Notes: generated from the sequence alone by a model not told the origin. Counted from the first letter of the stretch, positions 15,207-24,868 are shown. The stretch: DNA of 64,000 nt from Paraburkholderia kirstenboschensis (GCF_904848585.1 NZ_CAJHCR010000001.1:558001-622000); one strand, 5' to 3'. Translations and numbers: made by a program.

Positions 15207-16784
15207 TTACTGCCTGACGTTCAGCGCGGCTGTCAGATCGCCCATCGGCTTGCCGCCGTTGGCGACGAGCGCCGCGTCGCGCGCCGCGATGCCCGGCAGC
15301 GTCGGCAGCGAGAAACGGTGCGTGATGAAGCGCAGGATCGAAGTCGTGTCGTATTGCGTGTGATCGACGAAACCCTTCTTCGCGAACGGCGAGATGACGA
15401 GCGCCGGAATACGCGTGCCCGGACCCCAGCGGTCGGCCTTCGGCGGCGCGACATGATCCCAGAAGCCGCCGTTTTCGTCGTAAGTGACGACTACCAGCAT
15501 GTTGTTCCACTGCGGGCTCTTCTGCAGATGCGAAATCACGTCCGCGATATGCTGGTCGCCCGACGCGACGTCGGTATAGCCCGGGTGCTCGTTCAGGTTG
15601 CCTTGCGGCTTGTAGAACGTCACTTGCGGCAGCGTGCCGCTGTCGATCGCCTTGATGAACTCCGAGCCGCCGAGGCCGCCGTCCAGCAGATGCTGCGAGC
15701 GGTTTGCCGTGCCCGGTGCGAGATCGGCGAAGTAGTTGAACGGCTGATGATGCGGCTGGAAATTAGGCGCTGTCAGATTCGCGCCGTAGATCACGTTCGA
15801 CGTGCCGTTCTGCGCGGCGCTCAACGCCGCGCCCCACGCGCCGCCGTACCACGCCCACGACACCTTCGCATTGTTCAGCAGATCGCCGATGTGTTGCTGC
15901 GTCTGTGCCGGCAATGTGGTGGCCGCGCCCGGATCGGCGAGATTCGCGTCGCCGCCCGAGGCCGCCTTGTTGCCGCTCGGTTGATACGGCGGCTGCATCG
16001 TGTTGATCGCGTAGAAGTCAGGCGTGAGGTTGCCGGACAGCACGAACTTGGGCGGCCCATTGAGCGACGAAGCCGGCGAGTTCGACGCGAGCTTGAGCGT
16101 CACGCCGTCGCTTTCGACTGCCGAAATCGAGCTGGCCGCCGGACTCTTGTCCGCGTTCGGATAGGTCGGCGTGCAGGCGCACACGAGCCACTGGTGATTG
16201 AGAAACGAGCCGCCGAATGCGCCCATGAAGAAATTGTCGGCAAGCGTGTACTGTTGCGCGATTTTCCACAGCGGCAGCTTGTCCGCATTGAGCGTGTAAT
16301 GGCCCATGACGAGGCCACCGGAGTCGGCCCATGCGGCGAACTTGTCGTTCTTGCCGCCGTCGATCTGCATCTGGTTCTCGTAGAAGCGGTGATACAGATC
16401 GCGCGTCGTTGCGGTGATCGGCGTGTTGAAACCATTGGGGTCGTCGATCGCGAACGGGCTGTTCGGCAAATTGGCCGTCATGGCCTGCGTGACGACCGGA
16501 GTCACGCCGGTTTGCGTGAGGCCGTTCCAGACCTGCGGCAGCGTCGCGAGCGTCGAGCCGTCGCGATCCAACTGCTTCGCGCTCGCCGCGCTCACGTTCT
16601 GCAAACCGTTGGCGCCCGGGAAGTTGCCGTACAGGTTGTCGAAGCTGCGGTTTTCCGCGTAGATCACCACAACGGTCTTGATCGACGTGATGTCCGGTTG
16701 CGTGATCTCGTTGCCGCCGCATGCATACAGGCTTAATGCTGCAGCGATCGCCAACGGCGCCGCGCAGATCAGTTTCTTGTTCAT
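15207..16784 (-). CDS. AcpA-like phosphoesterase lipoprotein (phospholipase C / acid phosphatase family)
   Basis: 525 residues of the PF04185 phosphoesterase family, which includes bacterial phospholipase C and AcpA acid phosphatase. The signal sequence MNKKLICAAPLAIAAALSLY runs into ACGG, a near-consensus lipobox, so the protein is probably anchored outside the cytoplasm. Active-site motifs are VVVIYAENRSFDNLYGNFP at the N-terminus, the NEHPGYTDVASGDQHIADV region, and VVVTYDENGGFWDHVAPP near residue 425. The signal length and the start at 16784 are natural. It is divergently transcribed from a di-haem peroxidase gene across 212 bp. Substrate (phospholipid or phosphomonoester) cannot be decided from sequence alone. 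Confidence 0.87.
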   Translation of the reverse strand: MNKKLICAAPLAIAAALSLYACGGNEITQPDITSIKTVVVIYAENRSFDNLYGNFPGANGLQNVSAASAKQLDRDGSTLATLPQVWNGLTQTGVTPVVTQAMTANLPNSPFAIDDPNGFNTPITATTRDLYHRFYENQMQIDGGKNDKFAAWADSGGLVMGHYTLNADKLPLWKIAQQYTLADNFFMGAFGGSFLNHQWLVCACTPTYPNADKSPAASSISAVESDGVTLKLASNSPASSLNGPPKFVLSGNLTPDFYAINTMQPPYQPSGNKAASGGDANLADPGAATTLPAQTQQHIGDLLNNAKVSWAWYGGAWGAALSAAQNGTSNVIYGANLTAPNFQPHHQPFNYFADLAPGTANRSQHLLDGGLGGSEFIKAIDSGTLPQVTFYKPQGNLNEHPGYTDVASGDQHIADVISHLQKSPQWNNMLVVVTYDENGGFWDHVAPPKADRWGPGTRIPALVISPFAKKGFVDHTQYDTTSILRFITHRFSLPTLPGIAARDAALVANGGKPMGDLTAALNVRQ

Positions 16785-16996
16785 CTTTGTAAGTTCTCTC
16801 TCTCGCGTTGGGGACGGGCCGCGTGCGTTTGATAGCTCGGTGACCGCCCGCGAAAGTGTGGCGACGCAATTTGACAGAAAGATGTATTCATTACGAATTG
16901 CTTTGGCGCGGGAGTTTCTGTGGGCCGGATGTCATTTGAACGTCATATCGATGAAATACGCTCGCGGACTTCATATCGCACATTCAAATCACTCAC

Positions 16997-18421
16997 ATGC
17001 GGCTCGGTCTGACGGGGATCCGGAAAACAGTAGCGCCTGACGCGGCGTTGTCGCGCGCGAGACCGGCGGTCAACCGCGGATTTCGCGCGATAGCGTTTGC
17101 GTTCGCGGGCATGGCGGTGAGCATGAGTCTCGCTGGCTGCGATGCCGGCGCGCCGGCCGTTGCCGTAGATGCGGGCGCCAGTACGGCGCGTGCTTCGGTG
17201 GATTCCGCTGCGGCCGTCGTGCGGGTTGCTGCGCATGAGGTGACGCATGAGGTGACCCAACAAGCGACGCCGGGCGGCGGTCAATCGCGCGCACAAGTCT
17301 ACGAATCCGTGCGGCAGATGACCGCGCTCGGCAAGCAACTGTTCTTCGACCCGTCGCTATCCGGCTCGGGCAAGCTCGCGTGTGCGTCGTGTCACAGTCC
17401 GGACCACGCGTTCTCGCCGGCCAACTCGTTGTCCGTGCAACTGGGCGGCGGCGACATGCACCGCACCGGCATGCGCGCGGCGCCGACGCTCAAGTATCTG
17501 CAATCGGTGCCGGCGTTCGCGGAGCACTATCACGAGTCCGACGACGAAGGCGATGAAAGCGTCGATGCCGGTCCAACCGGCGGCCTTACGTGGGACGGCC
17601 GCGTGGATCGCGGCAGCGACCAGGCGCGCATTCCGTTGTTGTCGTCGTTCGAAATGGGCAGCTCGCCGGCGAAGGTCACCGCCGCGGTCAGAGCTGCGCC
17701 CTATGCAGGCGCCTTCCGCACCGCGTTCGGCGAACATGTTTTCGATAGCGACGACGCGACTTTCAAAGCCGTGCTGCAAGCGCTCGAAACCTTCGAGCAG
17801 ACGCCCGAAGTCTTCTACCCGTACACCAGCAAATACGACGCTTACCTGGCGGGAAAGACGCAGCTCACAAAAGCCGAGCTGCACGGTTTGCAACTTTTCA
17901 ACGACGAAAAGAAGGGCAACTGCGCGAGCTGCCACATCAGCCAGCGGACGCTGGACGGCGCGCCGCCGCAGTTCAGCGACTTCGGTCTGATCGCGATCGG
18001 CGTGCCGCGCAATCGCGCGTTGCCCGTGAACCGCGATCCGCGCTTCCACGATCTTGGCGCATGCGGCCCCGAGCGCGCCGATCTGAAGGGACGCGCAGAG
18101 TTCTGCGGCATCTTCCGCACGCCGACGCTGCGCAACGTCGCGTTGAAAAAGAGCTTCTTCCACAACGGTATCTATCATTCGCTCGAACAGGTACTGCGCT
18201 TTTATGCCGAGCGCGACACGAACCCGGAGAAGTTCTATCCGGTGTCGAAAGGCAAGGTGCAGAAGTTCGACGATCTGCCGCAGCGTTACTGGGCGAATCT
18301 GAATACGGAGCCGCCGTTCGACCGCAAGCCGGGCGACAAACCCGCGCTGAACGACGCGGAGATCAAGGACGTGGTGGCGTTTCTGAATACGCTCACCGAT
18401 GGTTATAAGACGGGGAACTGA
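16997..18421 (+). CDS. Di-haem cytochrome c peroxidase-like lipoprotein
   Basis: 474 residues with two c-type haem sites, both CASCH: one near residue 133 (KLACASCHSPDHAFS) and one near residue 312 (GNCASCHISQRTLDG). This is the bacterial cytochrome c peroxidase / MauG-like architecture. The N-terminus has a hydrophobic stretch ending in the lipobox SLAGC, so it is probably a periplasm-facing lipoprotein. The region FSDFGLIAIGVPRNRAL and RTPTLRNVALKKSFFHNG are typical of the second domain. It would reduce peroxide or oxidise a partner protein using haem electrons. Pairing with the divergent phosphoesterase gene is conserved-looking but unexplained. The ATG at 16997 leaves a long 47-residue N-region; an inner ATG at residue 39 (MAVSMSLAGC) is an alternative start. 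Confidence 0.88.
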   Translation: MRLGLTGIRKTVAPDAALSRARPAVNRGFRAIAFAFAGMAVSMSLAGCDAGAPAVAVDAGASTARASVDSAAAVVRVAAHEVTHEVTQQATPGGGQSRAQVYESVRQMTALGKQLFFDPSLSGSGKLACASCHSPDHAFSPANSLSVQLGGGDMHRTGMRAAPTLKYLQSVPAFAEHYHESDDEGDESVDAGPTGGLTWDGRVDRGSDQARIPLLSSFEMGSSPAKVTAAVRAAPYAGAFRTAFGEHVFDSDDATFKAVLQALETFEQTPEVFYPYTSKYDAYLAGKTQLTKAELHGLQLFNDEKKGNCASCHISQRTLDGAPPQFSDFGLIAIGVPRNRALPVNRDPRFHDLGACGPERADLKGRAEFCGIFRTPTLRNVALKKSFFHNGIYHSLEQVLRFYAERDTNPEKFYPVSKGKVQKFDDLPQRYWANLNTEPPFDRKPGDKPALNDAEIKDVVAFLNTLTDGYKTGN

Positions 18422-18500
18422 CGAAGCGGCGTCGCGAGCAGCGAGTGAGTGACGCGGATGCGCGGCGGGCCCGAGTTGATCTCGCGGCCCCAAGCGCGCT

Positions 18501-18740
18501 TCAGATAGCCGCGCCGGCGACGATGCAGAAACAGGCTGTGAGCAGCAGCGCAAAAGAGAGGAGCACGCATGCGATGCCGGCGCGCGTCACGAGGTTCGGC
18601 CAGCGGGGACGGCGCAAGCCGTCGATCCGGATAATGGGCCGCGCGAGACCGGGATCGCGTCGAATAGCGACCGGCACAAGCTCCACGCAAAGCAGCGCGA
18701 GTGCGACGGCGAAGGTTTCCAGTGCAACGGAGAGTTCCAT
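18501..18740 (-). CDS. Small two-helix membrane protein (hypothetical)
   Basis: 79 residues from the ATG at 18740: MELSVALETFAVALALLC opens the first membrane helix, and IACVLLSFALLLTACFCIVAG forms the second, with a basic cytoplasmic-type loop between (IRRDPGLARPIIRIDGLRRPRW). This positive-inside pattern supports a real membrane protein. The ribosome binding site is weak, and the start could be the codon 15 residues earlier. It is convergent with the peroxidase gene. No family recognised. Confidence 0.5.
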   Translation of the reverse strand: MELSVALETFAVALALLCVELVPVAIRRDPGLARPIIRIDGLRRPRWPNLVTRAGIACVLLSFALLLTACFCIVAGAAI

Positions 18741-19046
18741 GATTGGGCGTTTGAAGGGATCAGTGCGAAAGCGCAATGCGGCCAATCTTAAGAAAGCGTG
18801 CCGTCCGGCGCTATGGGAGCCATCCTAAAAATAAGAGCGGCTGCCGGTCGCGAGCTGTAGCCGCATCGCGCATTGTTTCGGCGGGCGTTTGTCGCGCGTG
18901 TCGAGCGGGACGGGGCGCCGCGGCGCAGCCCGCCAAGGCTGTTCCGAACGGACATGCTATGCTTTTGGGGTCCAGATCAAGAGCGGCCATCAGTGCGCTC
19001 GAGACCGCCCGAAACCGCAGTTGAACGTTTCCGAGGAGAACCCTTC
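18741..19046. other. Intergenic region upstream of the secreted 129-residue protein gene
   Basis: About 306 bp between divergent genes. I see no convincing gene, inverted repeat or terminator; the only clear signal is the GAGGAGAA ribosome binding site of the next gene at its end. Confidence 0.4.
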
Positions 19047-19436
19047 ATGTCGATGCGAACCCGTGCACTCCGTCAACTGGCTGCCGCTGGTCTACTGCTT
19101 GGCGCGGCGATCGGCGCGCAAGCGGCGAATCTCGGTTTCCTCAACGACACGCCGATCAGCTACATGAAAGAGCGCGACATCGAGTCCATCAAGCAGGCGG
19201 TCTTCGCCGCACTCGACGAAAAGCACGACGGCGAAAGCATCAACTGGGTCAATGAAGGCACGCGCAACAGCGTGAAGATCGACGCGACGATCACGATCGC
19301 GAGCACGTCGAAGGAAGGCGAGCGCACCTGTCGCGACCTCGGTGTCGTGCTCAATGCAAAAGGGCAGTCCATGAACCTGCGCCCGCAGTTCTGCAAGCAG
19401 GGCAGCGGCAAGTGGCAGTTGCAGAAGAAGCACTAA
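19047..19436 (+). CDS. Secreted protein of unknown function, 129 residues
   Basis: A cleavable signal peptide MSMRTRALRQLAAAGLLLGA ending AIGAQA-AN is followed by about 100 residues with two cysteines (RTCRDLGVV, RPQFCKQGSGKWQL). The layout W-N-x-G ... CRD ... CKQ-x-GKWQ resembles the C-terminal part of small RT0821-type surface antigens, but the match is only by eye. GAGGAGAA sits about 8 nt upstream of the ATG at 19047, deciding the start over an in-frame codon at 18873. It probably resides in the periplasm or outer membrane. Confidence 0.7.
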   Translation: MSMRTRALRQLAAAGLLLGAAIGAQAANLGFLNDTPISYMKERDIESIKQAVFAALDEKHDGESINWVNEGTRNSVKIDATITIASTSKEGERTCRDLGVVLNAKGQSMNLRPQFCKQGSGKWQLQKKH

Positions 19437-19518
19437 GCATGCATGCAGTCGTGAAGACGCCCGCGGGTGGTTCGCCAGCCCGGGCGGACGCCGTGAGTCG
19501 GACCCAATCGGTGCGGCG

Positions 19519-19968
19519 ATGAGCCCGCGGATAGTCTCGTGCGGAATCGTGCTGCTCGATCCCGAAGGCCGTGTGCTGCTCGCGCACGCCACCGAGACAT
19601 CGCACTGGGACATTCCGAAAGGTCATGGCGAGGAAGGCGAGGCGCCGCACGTTACCGCGCTGCGCGAGATGGTCGAGGAGACAGGAGTCGCAATCGAGCC
19701 GGAGCGTCTGAAGGACCTGGGCCTCTTCGTGTACCGGCGCGACAAGGACCTGCATCTGTTCGCGGCGCGCGCCACTGCCGATGAACTCGACCTCAGCTCC
19801 TACACATGCACGTCGCTGTTTCCGCGCCGCTCGGACGGTAAGCTGATTCCCGAGATGGACGCCTATCGCTGGACCGCGCCCGACGAGGTGGAAAAGTACG
19901 CGAGCCGCAGCCTCGCGCGGCTCTTTCAGACCACGCTTTCGCTCACCGAATTGCACCGGTCGCTATAG
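19519..19968 (+). CDS. NUDIX hydrolase
   Basis: 149 residues. The Nudix box is complete: GHGEEGEAPHVTALREMVEE followed by TGV, i.e. Gx5Ex7REUxEExGU. The substrate is a nucleoside diphosphate linked to some moiety. The N-terminal CGIVLLDPEGRVLLAHATE and WDIPKGH are typical of the MutT/Ap4A-like group. There is an 82-nt gap after the preceding secreted-protein gene, so co-transcription is possible. Substrate cannot be read from the sequence. Confidence 0.88.
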   Translation: MSPRIVSCGIVLLDPEGRVLLAHATETSHWDIPKGHGEEGEAPHVTALREMVEETGVAIEPERLKDLGLFVYRRDKDLHLFAARATADELDLSSYTCTSLFPRRSDGKLIPEMDAYRWTAPDEVEKYASRSLARLFQTTLSLTELHRSL

Positions 19969-20150
19969 CGGCGACGCAGCGCCGGGCGCGTTCTAACCGT
20001 GCGTTGCGGGTGTCTGCTTCGTGGGTCGGTCGCCGCGCCGGCGTTGCCGCGAAGCGCGTATCTCACCGGGCTTGCCGAATAGCGCCCGTACCGCGCCTGC
20101 TCCTGCCGGTGTTCCTGTCGACGCGACATGACGCGAGATGGCACACAACG

Positions 20151-20185
20151 AAAAAGGCGTGCATCCGATGAAGCGGATGCACGCC
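20151..20185 (-). terminator. Terminator downstream of glnS
   Basis: A 12-bp perfect stem GGCGTGCATCCG / CGGATGCACGCC with a 6-nt loop. On the minus strand it ends in TTTTT (20151-20155). It lies 74 nt past the glnS stop codon. Confidence 0.88.
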
Positions 20186-20258
20186 CTGGTCGATCACTGG
20201 TGCGCGACTAACGCGCCCTGATGCGGTAACGCTCGCCGTTACCCGTTGTGTTCGCCGC

Positions 20259-21968
20259 TTACGCCGGCTTGCCCCAACTATCGCGCAAGCTCACGATCCG
20301 GTTGAACACGGGCTTGCCCGGCTGCGAATCCACGCGGTCCGCGACAAAGTAGCCGTGGCGCTCGAACTGATAGCGCTGTTCGGGCAACGTGCCGTGCGCG
20401 CCAGGTTCGAGGTAGGCATTGACCACGCGCTTCGAGTCGGGATTCAGCGCTTCGAGGAAATCGCGGCCGCCTGCGTCCGGTTGCGGCTCCTTGAAGAGAC
20501 GGTCGTAAATTCGCACTTCGGCCGGGCACGCGGCTGCCGCGCTGACCCAGTGAATGTTGCCCTTGACCTTGTAGTTGTTCGCGCCTTCGGTGCCCGACCG
20601 GCTATCCGGGAAGTAGTTGCAATGCACCGCGACGATGTTGCCGTTCTCGTCCTTCTCGGCACCCGTGCATTCGATCACGTAGCCGTAGCGCAGGCGCACC
20701 TTGTTGCCCGGGAACAGACGGAAATAGCCCTTCGGCGGCGTTTCGGTGAAGTCGTCGCGCTCGATCCACAACTCGCGGGAAATCGGAAACTCGCGCATGC
20801 CCTGTTCCGGATGATGCGGATGCACCGGCGCGCTGCACGGCTCGGTGAGGCCCTCAGGAAAGTTGTCGATGATCAGTTTCACCGGGTCGAGCACGGCGGC
20901 AATGCGCGGCGCTTTCTCGTCGAGGTCGTCGCGCAGCGCGCCTTCGAACACGCTCATGTCGATCCACGAATCGACCTTCGTCACGCCGATGCGCTCGCAG
21001 AACAACTGGATCGACTCAGGCGTGAAGCCGCGCCGGCGCAGGCCGACGATGGTCGGCATGCGCGGATCGTCCCAACCGTCCACATGGCCTTCGTTCACGA
21101 GTTGCAGCAGCTTGCGCTTGCTGGTGATCGCGTACGTCAGATTCAGGCGCGAGAATTCGATTTGCTGGGGCAGCGGGCGCGTGAAAATACCCGCGTCGGC
21201 GAGCTCGTTCAGAATCCAGTCGTAGAGCGGACGGTGGTCTTCGAATTCCAGCGTGCACAGCGAATGCGTGATGTTTTCCAGTGCGTCCGAAATGCAATGC
21301 GTGTAGTCGTACATCGGGTACACGCACCACGTGTCGCCCGTGCGGTAATGATGCGCGAAGCGGATCCGGTAGAGCACCGGATCGCGCATGTTGAAGTTCG
21401 GCGACGACATGTCGATCTTCGCGCGCAGCACGTGCTCGCCTTCCTTGAACTCGCCCGCCTTCATGCGGCGGAACAGGTTCAGGTTTTCCTCGACTGAACG
21501 CTCGCGGAAGGGCGACGGCGTGCCGACCTCGGTGGCCGAGCCACGGTTCGCGCGCATTTCCTCGGCCGACTGGCTGTCGACATACGCCTTGCCGCGCTGA
21601 ATGAGCAGCTCGGCGAATTCGTACAGCTTGTCGTAGTAGTCGCTCGCGTAGTACAGGTGCTCCTTGCCGTCTTTCTGCCACTCGAAGCCGAGCCAGCGCA
21701 CGGCGTCGATGATCGAGTCGACGTATTCGACGCTTTCCTTCTCCGGATTGGTGTCGTCAAAGCGCAGATGGCATACGCCGCCATAGCTGCGCGCCACGCC
21801 GAAATTCAGGCAGATACTCTTGGCGTGGCCAATGTGCAGATAGCCGTTCGGCTCGGGCGGAAAGCGCGTTTCCACGCGCTGGCCCCACTTGCCGGTGCGG
21901 TTGTCGTCGTCAATGATGTTGCGGATGAAATTGGATGCCGCTGGCGCGTCGTTGCGTTCGGTATTCAT
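20259..21968 (-). CDS. glnS: Glutaminyl-tRNA synthetase
   Basis: 569 residues, close to E. coli GlnRS (554). The HIGH signature is PPEPNGYLHIGHAKS near residue 40; the second ATP-binding motif is the variant ITSKRKLLQLV in place of the usual MSKRKL. The region ending PTIVGLRRRGFTPESI is characteristic of GlnRS, distinguishing it from GluRS. The start at 21968 (MNTERNDAPAASNF) was preferred over 22010, which adds 14 atypical residues. Charges tRNA-Gln with glutamine in the cytoplasm. It is a single-gene unit with its own terminator. Confidence 0.95.
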   Translation of the reverse strand: MNTERNDAPAASNFIRNIIDDDNRTGKWGQRVETRFPPEPNGYLHIGHAKSICLNFGVARSYGGVCHLRFDDTNPEKESVEYVDSIIDAVRWLGFEWQKDGKEHLYYASDYYDKLYEFAELLIQRGKAYVDSQSAEEMRANRGSATEVGTPSPFRERSVEENLNLFRRMKAGEFKEGEHVLRAKIDMSSPNFNMRDPVLYRIRFAHHYRTGDTWCVYPMYDYTHCISDALENITHSLCTLEFEDHRPLYDWILNELADAGIFTRPLPQQIEFSRLNLTYAITSKRKLLQLVNEGHVDGWDDPRMPTIVGLRRRGFTPESIQLFCERIGVTKVDSWIDMSVFEGALRDDLDEKAPRIAAVLDPVKLIIDNFPEGLTEPCSAPVHPHHPEQGMREFPISRELWIERDDFTETPPKGYFRLFPGNKVRLRYGYVIECTGAEKDENGNIVAVHCNYFPDSRSGTEGANNYKVKGNIHWVSAAAACPAEVRIYDRLFKEPQPDAGGRDFLEALNPDSKRVVNAYLEPGAHGTLPEQRYQFERHGYFVADRVDSQPGKPVFNRIVSLRDSWGKPA

Positions 21969-22447
21969 GCGAGATGGTGAAAGTCTGTCGGGGGCGCGCA
22001 ATACGCCCACTTATCCGACAATTCTACCTGACGAGGCACGATGCGGCAGACGAGTGCGGCGTGCAGCCTACGCTCGGGCGGCTTTCATGGCGCGCCGCGC
22101 CGTGAGTGATGTCAAGACTCGTGTCAAGACTCGTGCGGCAGTTCGGGCGCTGCTCGACGCGAAGACCGGCTGTAACAGGAGGTAAATCGTTTTGGTCCCG
22201 CGCAGGGCAGCGACTTAGCATGCCGGGCGGCGCAGGTCTGCGCGGGCGCAGGAACCGCGCTTTGCCCGTCAGGCCGTCGCCGCGCGCCGCCTCACCAGCC
22301 GCCGATCATTCAACGGACAGTGCCGCTTGCGACGTGACGGCGCATGCGCCCGGCGCTGCGCTCACGCAAGCCGCCCGTTCCGTCTCGCCTTGCACGGACT
22401 TTTTCTGTTCGTGCAACATGGCGCCCTTAGTTGCCGGAGTTTCTCGG
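21969..22447. other. Intergenic region between glnS and ggt
   Basis: About 480 bp between divergent genes. Frames spanning it have arginine-rich translations and no start signals. It contains two exact tandem copies of GTCAAGACTCGT (22111-22134) and the ggt ribosome binding site GGAG at its right end. No clear -35/-10 pair was picked out. Confidence 0.4.
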
Positions 22448-24211
22448 ATGCCAATCTTGACGCACGACGCGCCTCGCGCGCCCTTTGCCTTTACTTCGTT
22501 TGCGCGAAAGGTCACAGCCGCAACGCTATCGGCCACGTTCGCTGCGTGCATCGTCGCGCCCGCCCCGGCGCTCGCCAGGACGCCGCAGCCTAAAGCCGTG
22601 TTCGATGCATCCGCCGTGGCGGCGCCGGATCGCTACAGCGCCGACGCCGCGCAGCAGATCTTCGCCGCCGGCGGCAACGCGGTGGATGCCGCCGTGGCTA
22701 TCGCCTTCACGCTGGCCGTCACGCGCCCGGATGCGGGGAACCTCGGCGGCGGCGGGTTCATGACGCTGTTCGTCGACGGCAAGCCGTATTTTCTCGACTA
22801 CCGCGAGCGCGCGCCGCAACAGGCGACGCGCGACATGTATCTCGACGACAAAGGCAACGTCGTGCCGGGCATGAGTTCCATCGGCCATCGCGCGGTGGCT
22901 GTGCCGGGCAGCGTCGACGGTATGTGGCAGGCCCAGCAGCGTTTTGGAAAGCTGAAGTGGAAGCAGGTCCTCGCGCCCGCTATCCGGTACGCCACTGAAG
23001 GTTTTCAGGTCGATCCCCGGCTCCAGCAGCAGCGTGACGCGACGGCGAAGAATTTCGCGGGCAAGACGAACTTCGACGTTTATTTCTCGAGCATGAAAGC
23101 AGGTGCCACTTACCGGCAGCCGGAGCTGGCGCAAACCCTCACGCGCATTGCGAGCGACGGCGGCCGTGAGTTCTACGAAGGGCGCACCGCCGATCTGCTC
23201 GCGCAGCAGATGTACGGGCATGGTTTCGTCACGAAGGGTGACCTGCTGCAATACAAGGCCGTGTGGCGTCAGCCGCTCACTGCAAACTGGAACGGCTATC
23301 AGGTGCTGACCGCACCGCCGCCGAGTTCGGGCGGGGTGGGGTTGATCCAGATGCTGAAAATGAAGGCCGATCTGAAACAGGCTTTCGACGGGATCGAACT
23401 CAATTCCGCGTCGTATATCCATCTGGTCGCGCAAATCGAAGACCGCGTGTTCGCCGACCGCCAGCAGTACCTGGGCGATCCGGATTCGTACAAGCTGCCC
23501 GTCGATAAACTGCTCGACGACGCCTACCTCGGCCAACGCGCATCCGAAATCAGTGCGGACGAAGTGCCCGGCGCGACGCCGGTCAAACCCGGCTTGGGCG
23601 ATGCGACACCGGAAAAAGCGCAGACCACGCACTTTTCGGTCGTGGACAAGTGGGGCAACGCGGTGTCGAACACCACGACGCTCGACGGCGAGTTTGGCTC
23701 CGGCGTGGTGGTCGACGGCGCGGGTTTCCTGCTCAACGACGCGATGGACGACTTCGTGACGAAGGCCGGCGCCGCGGGCCAGTCCGGTGCGGCCGGCGCG
23801 ACGGGTGTCGAACTCAACGCGGTGTTGGCGGGCCGCCGCCCGCTTTCGTCGATGACGCCGACCATTCTGCTAAAGGACAATAAGGTGTCGCTCGTGATCG
23901 GGACGCCCGGAGGGTCGCGCATTCTCACGTCGATCTTCCAGGTCATGACCGATCTCTACGACTTCAATATGCCGCCCGGCGACGCGCTCGCCGCGATGCG
24001 GTTTCATCATCAGTTACTGCCGCCCAAGACGATTTACTTCGAGCCGTATCGTCCCATTACGGGCGAACTCGCCGCCCAGTTGCAGGAGCTGGGCTACGTG
24101 CTGGAAGGGCAGTCGTTCAACGGCGACGTGCAGATGATCCGCATCGACGGGACGACGCCCGAGCCAGCGTCCGACCCGCGCGGCATCGGAGTAGGGCGTG
24201 TGATACGTTGA
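22448..24211 (+). CDS. ggt: Gamma-glutamyltranspeptidase
   Basis: 587 residues from the ATG at 22448 (E. coli Ggt is 580). A long Sec signal peptide runs to about residue 45 (VAPAPALA-RTPQ), so it is periplasmic. The N-terminal subunit shows AGGNAVDAAVAIAFTLAVTRP and GGFMTLFVDG. The autoprocessing threonine is in AQTTHFSVVDKWGNAVS (canonical TTHYSVVD, with Phe for Tyr). The small subunit carries PLSSMTPTILL and the oxyanion GTPGGSRI. Cleaves glutathione and transfers its gamma-glutamyl group. Frame upstream of 22448 is open to 22106 but is non-family and cysteine-rich, so I rejected it. An 81-nt gap separates it from the next hydrolase gene. Confidence 0.93.
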   Translation: MPILTHDAPRAPFAFTSFARKVTAATLSATFAACIVAPAPALARTPQPKAVFDASAVAAPDRYSADAAQQIFAAGGNAVDAAVAIAFTLAVTRPDAGNLGGGGFMTLFVDGKPYFLDYRERAPQQATRDMYLDDKGNVVPGMSSIGHRAVAVPGSVDGMWQAQQRFGKLKWKQVLAPAIRYATEGFQVDPRLQQQRDATAKNFAGKTNFDVYFSSMKAGATYRQPELAQTLTRIASDGGREFYEGRTADLLAQQMYGHGFVTKGDLLQYKAVWRQPLTANWNGYQVLTAPPPSSGGVGLIQMLKMKADLKQAFDGIELNSASYIHLVAQIEDRVFADRQQYLGDPDSYKLPVDKLLDDAYLGQRASEISADEVPGATPVKPGLGDATPEKAQTTHFSVVDKWGNAVSNTTTLDGEFGSGVVVDGAGFLLNDAMDDFVTKAGAAGQSGAAGATGVELNAVLAGRRPLSSMTPTILLKDNKVSLVIGTPGGSRILTSIFQVMTDLYDFNMPPGDALAAMRFHHQLLPPKTIYFEPYRPITGELAAQLQELGYVLEGQSFNGDVQMIRIDGTTPEPASDPRGIGVGRVIR

Positions 24212-24292
24212 GCGCTCGACGGGTTGCAGCTGGCCACCGCTGATACCAATCGCCTGCGATTACACGCTAAAACAAAAGCCACGGGGAACACA

Positions 24293-24868
24293 ATGAACGC
24301 ACCAGAAGCGAACGCACGAAAGCCGAACGTACTCGTATTGCCGGGTTACCAGAACTCCGGCGCGGGGCATTGGCAGACTCGCTGGGAGGCCCTCGATCCA
24401 GCATTCACACGGGTGCAGATGCCTGACTGGGATCATCCCGTGCGCGATGCCTGGTGCCGCGCGCTCGACTCAGCGGTGGCTGCCGCCGATGGGCCGATCG
24501 TATTAGCAGCCCACAGCCTCGGTTGCCTGACCGCCGCATTCTGGGCCTCGCAGTACGCGAGCGCCGCGCAACTCGGCAAGGTTGAGGGCGCGTTGCTGGT
24601 CGCCGTTCCTGATCCAGCTGGAGCGAACTTTCCGCGGGACGCCAGCGGATTCGCGCCCGTACCGACTGAGCGTTTGCCGTTCGCGAGCATCGTGGTTGCG
24701 AGTAGCGACGATCCTTACGGCGGCGTGCCGTTCTCGCAAGCCTGCGCAAACGCGTGGGGCAGCCGCTGGATCGACGTGGGTCCGCGCGGACACATCAATG
24801 CCGACAGCGGGCTCGGCGATTGGGACGAGGCGCGCGGCTGGCTGGCTTCGCTGCGCGCGTCGGTTTGA
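24293..24868 (+). CDS. RBBP9/YdeN-family alpha/beta hydrolase
   Basis: 191 residues of the small single-domain serine-hydrolase family. The oxyanion strand is NVLVLPGYQNSGAGHWQTRW and the nucleophile serine is in AAHSLGCLTAAFW. An aspartate follows in ASSDDPYGGV, and the catalytic histidine is in VGPRGHINADSGLGDW. All three triad residues are therefore present. The start at 24293 (MNAPEANARKP) was preferred to 24224. It lies 81 nt downstream of ggt on the same strand, so co-transcription is possible; substrate unknown. Confidence 0.87.
   Translation: MNAPEANARKPNVLVLPGYQNSGAGHWQTRWEALDPAFTRVQMPDWDHPVRDAWCRALDSAVAAADGPIVLAAHSLGCLTAAFWASQYASAAQLGKVEGALLVAVPDPAGANFPRDASGFAPVPTERLPFASIVVASSDDPYGGVPFSQACANAWGSRWIDVGPRGHINADSGLGDWDEARGWLASLRASV

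Noticed and set aside
15000..16736. Long plus-strand ORF (578 residues) antisense to the AcpA-like gene
   Set aside because: Its translation is arginine-rich with no domain, while the minus-strand frame has complete catalytic motifs and a signal peptide. Long antisense frames are common in GC-rich DNA.
22111..22134. Two copies of a 12-bp repeat GTCAAGACTCGT upstream of ggt
   Set aside because: Only two units, no palindrome, and not near a promoter signal; probably chance duplication.
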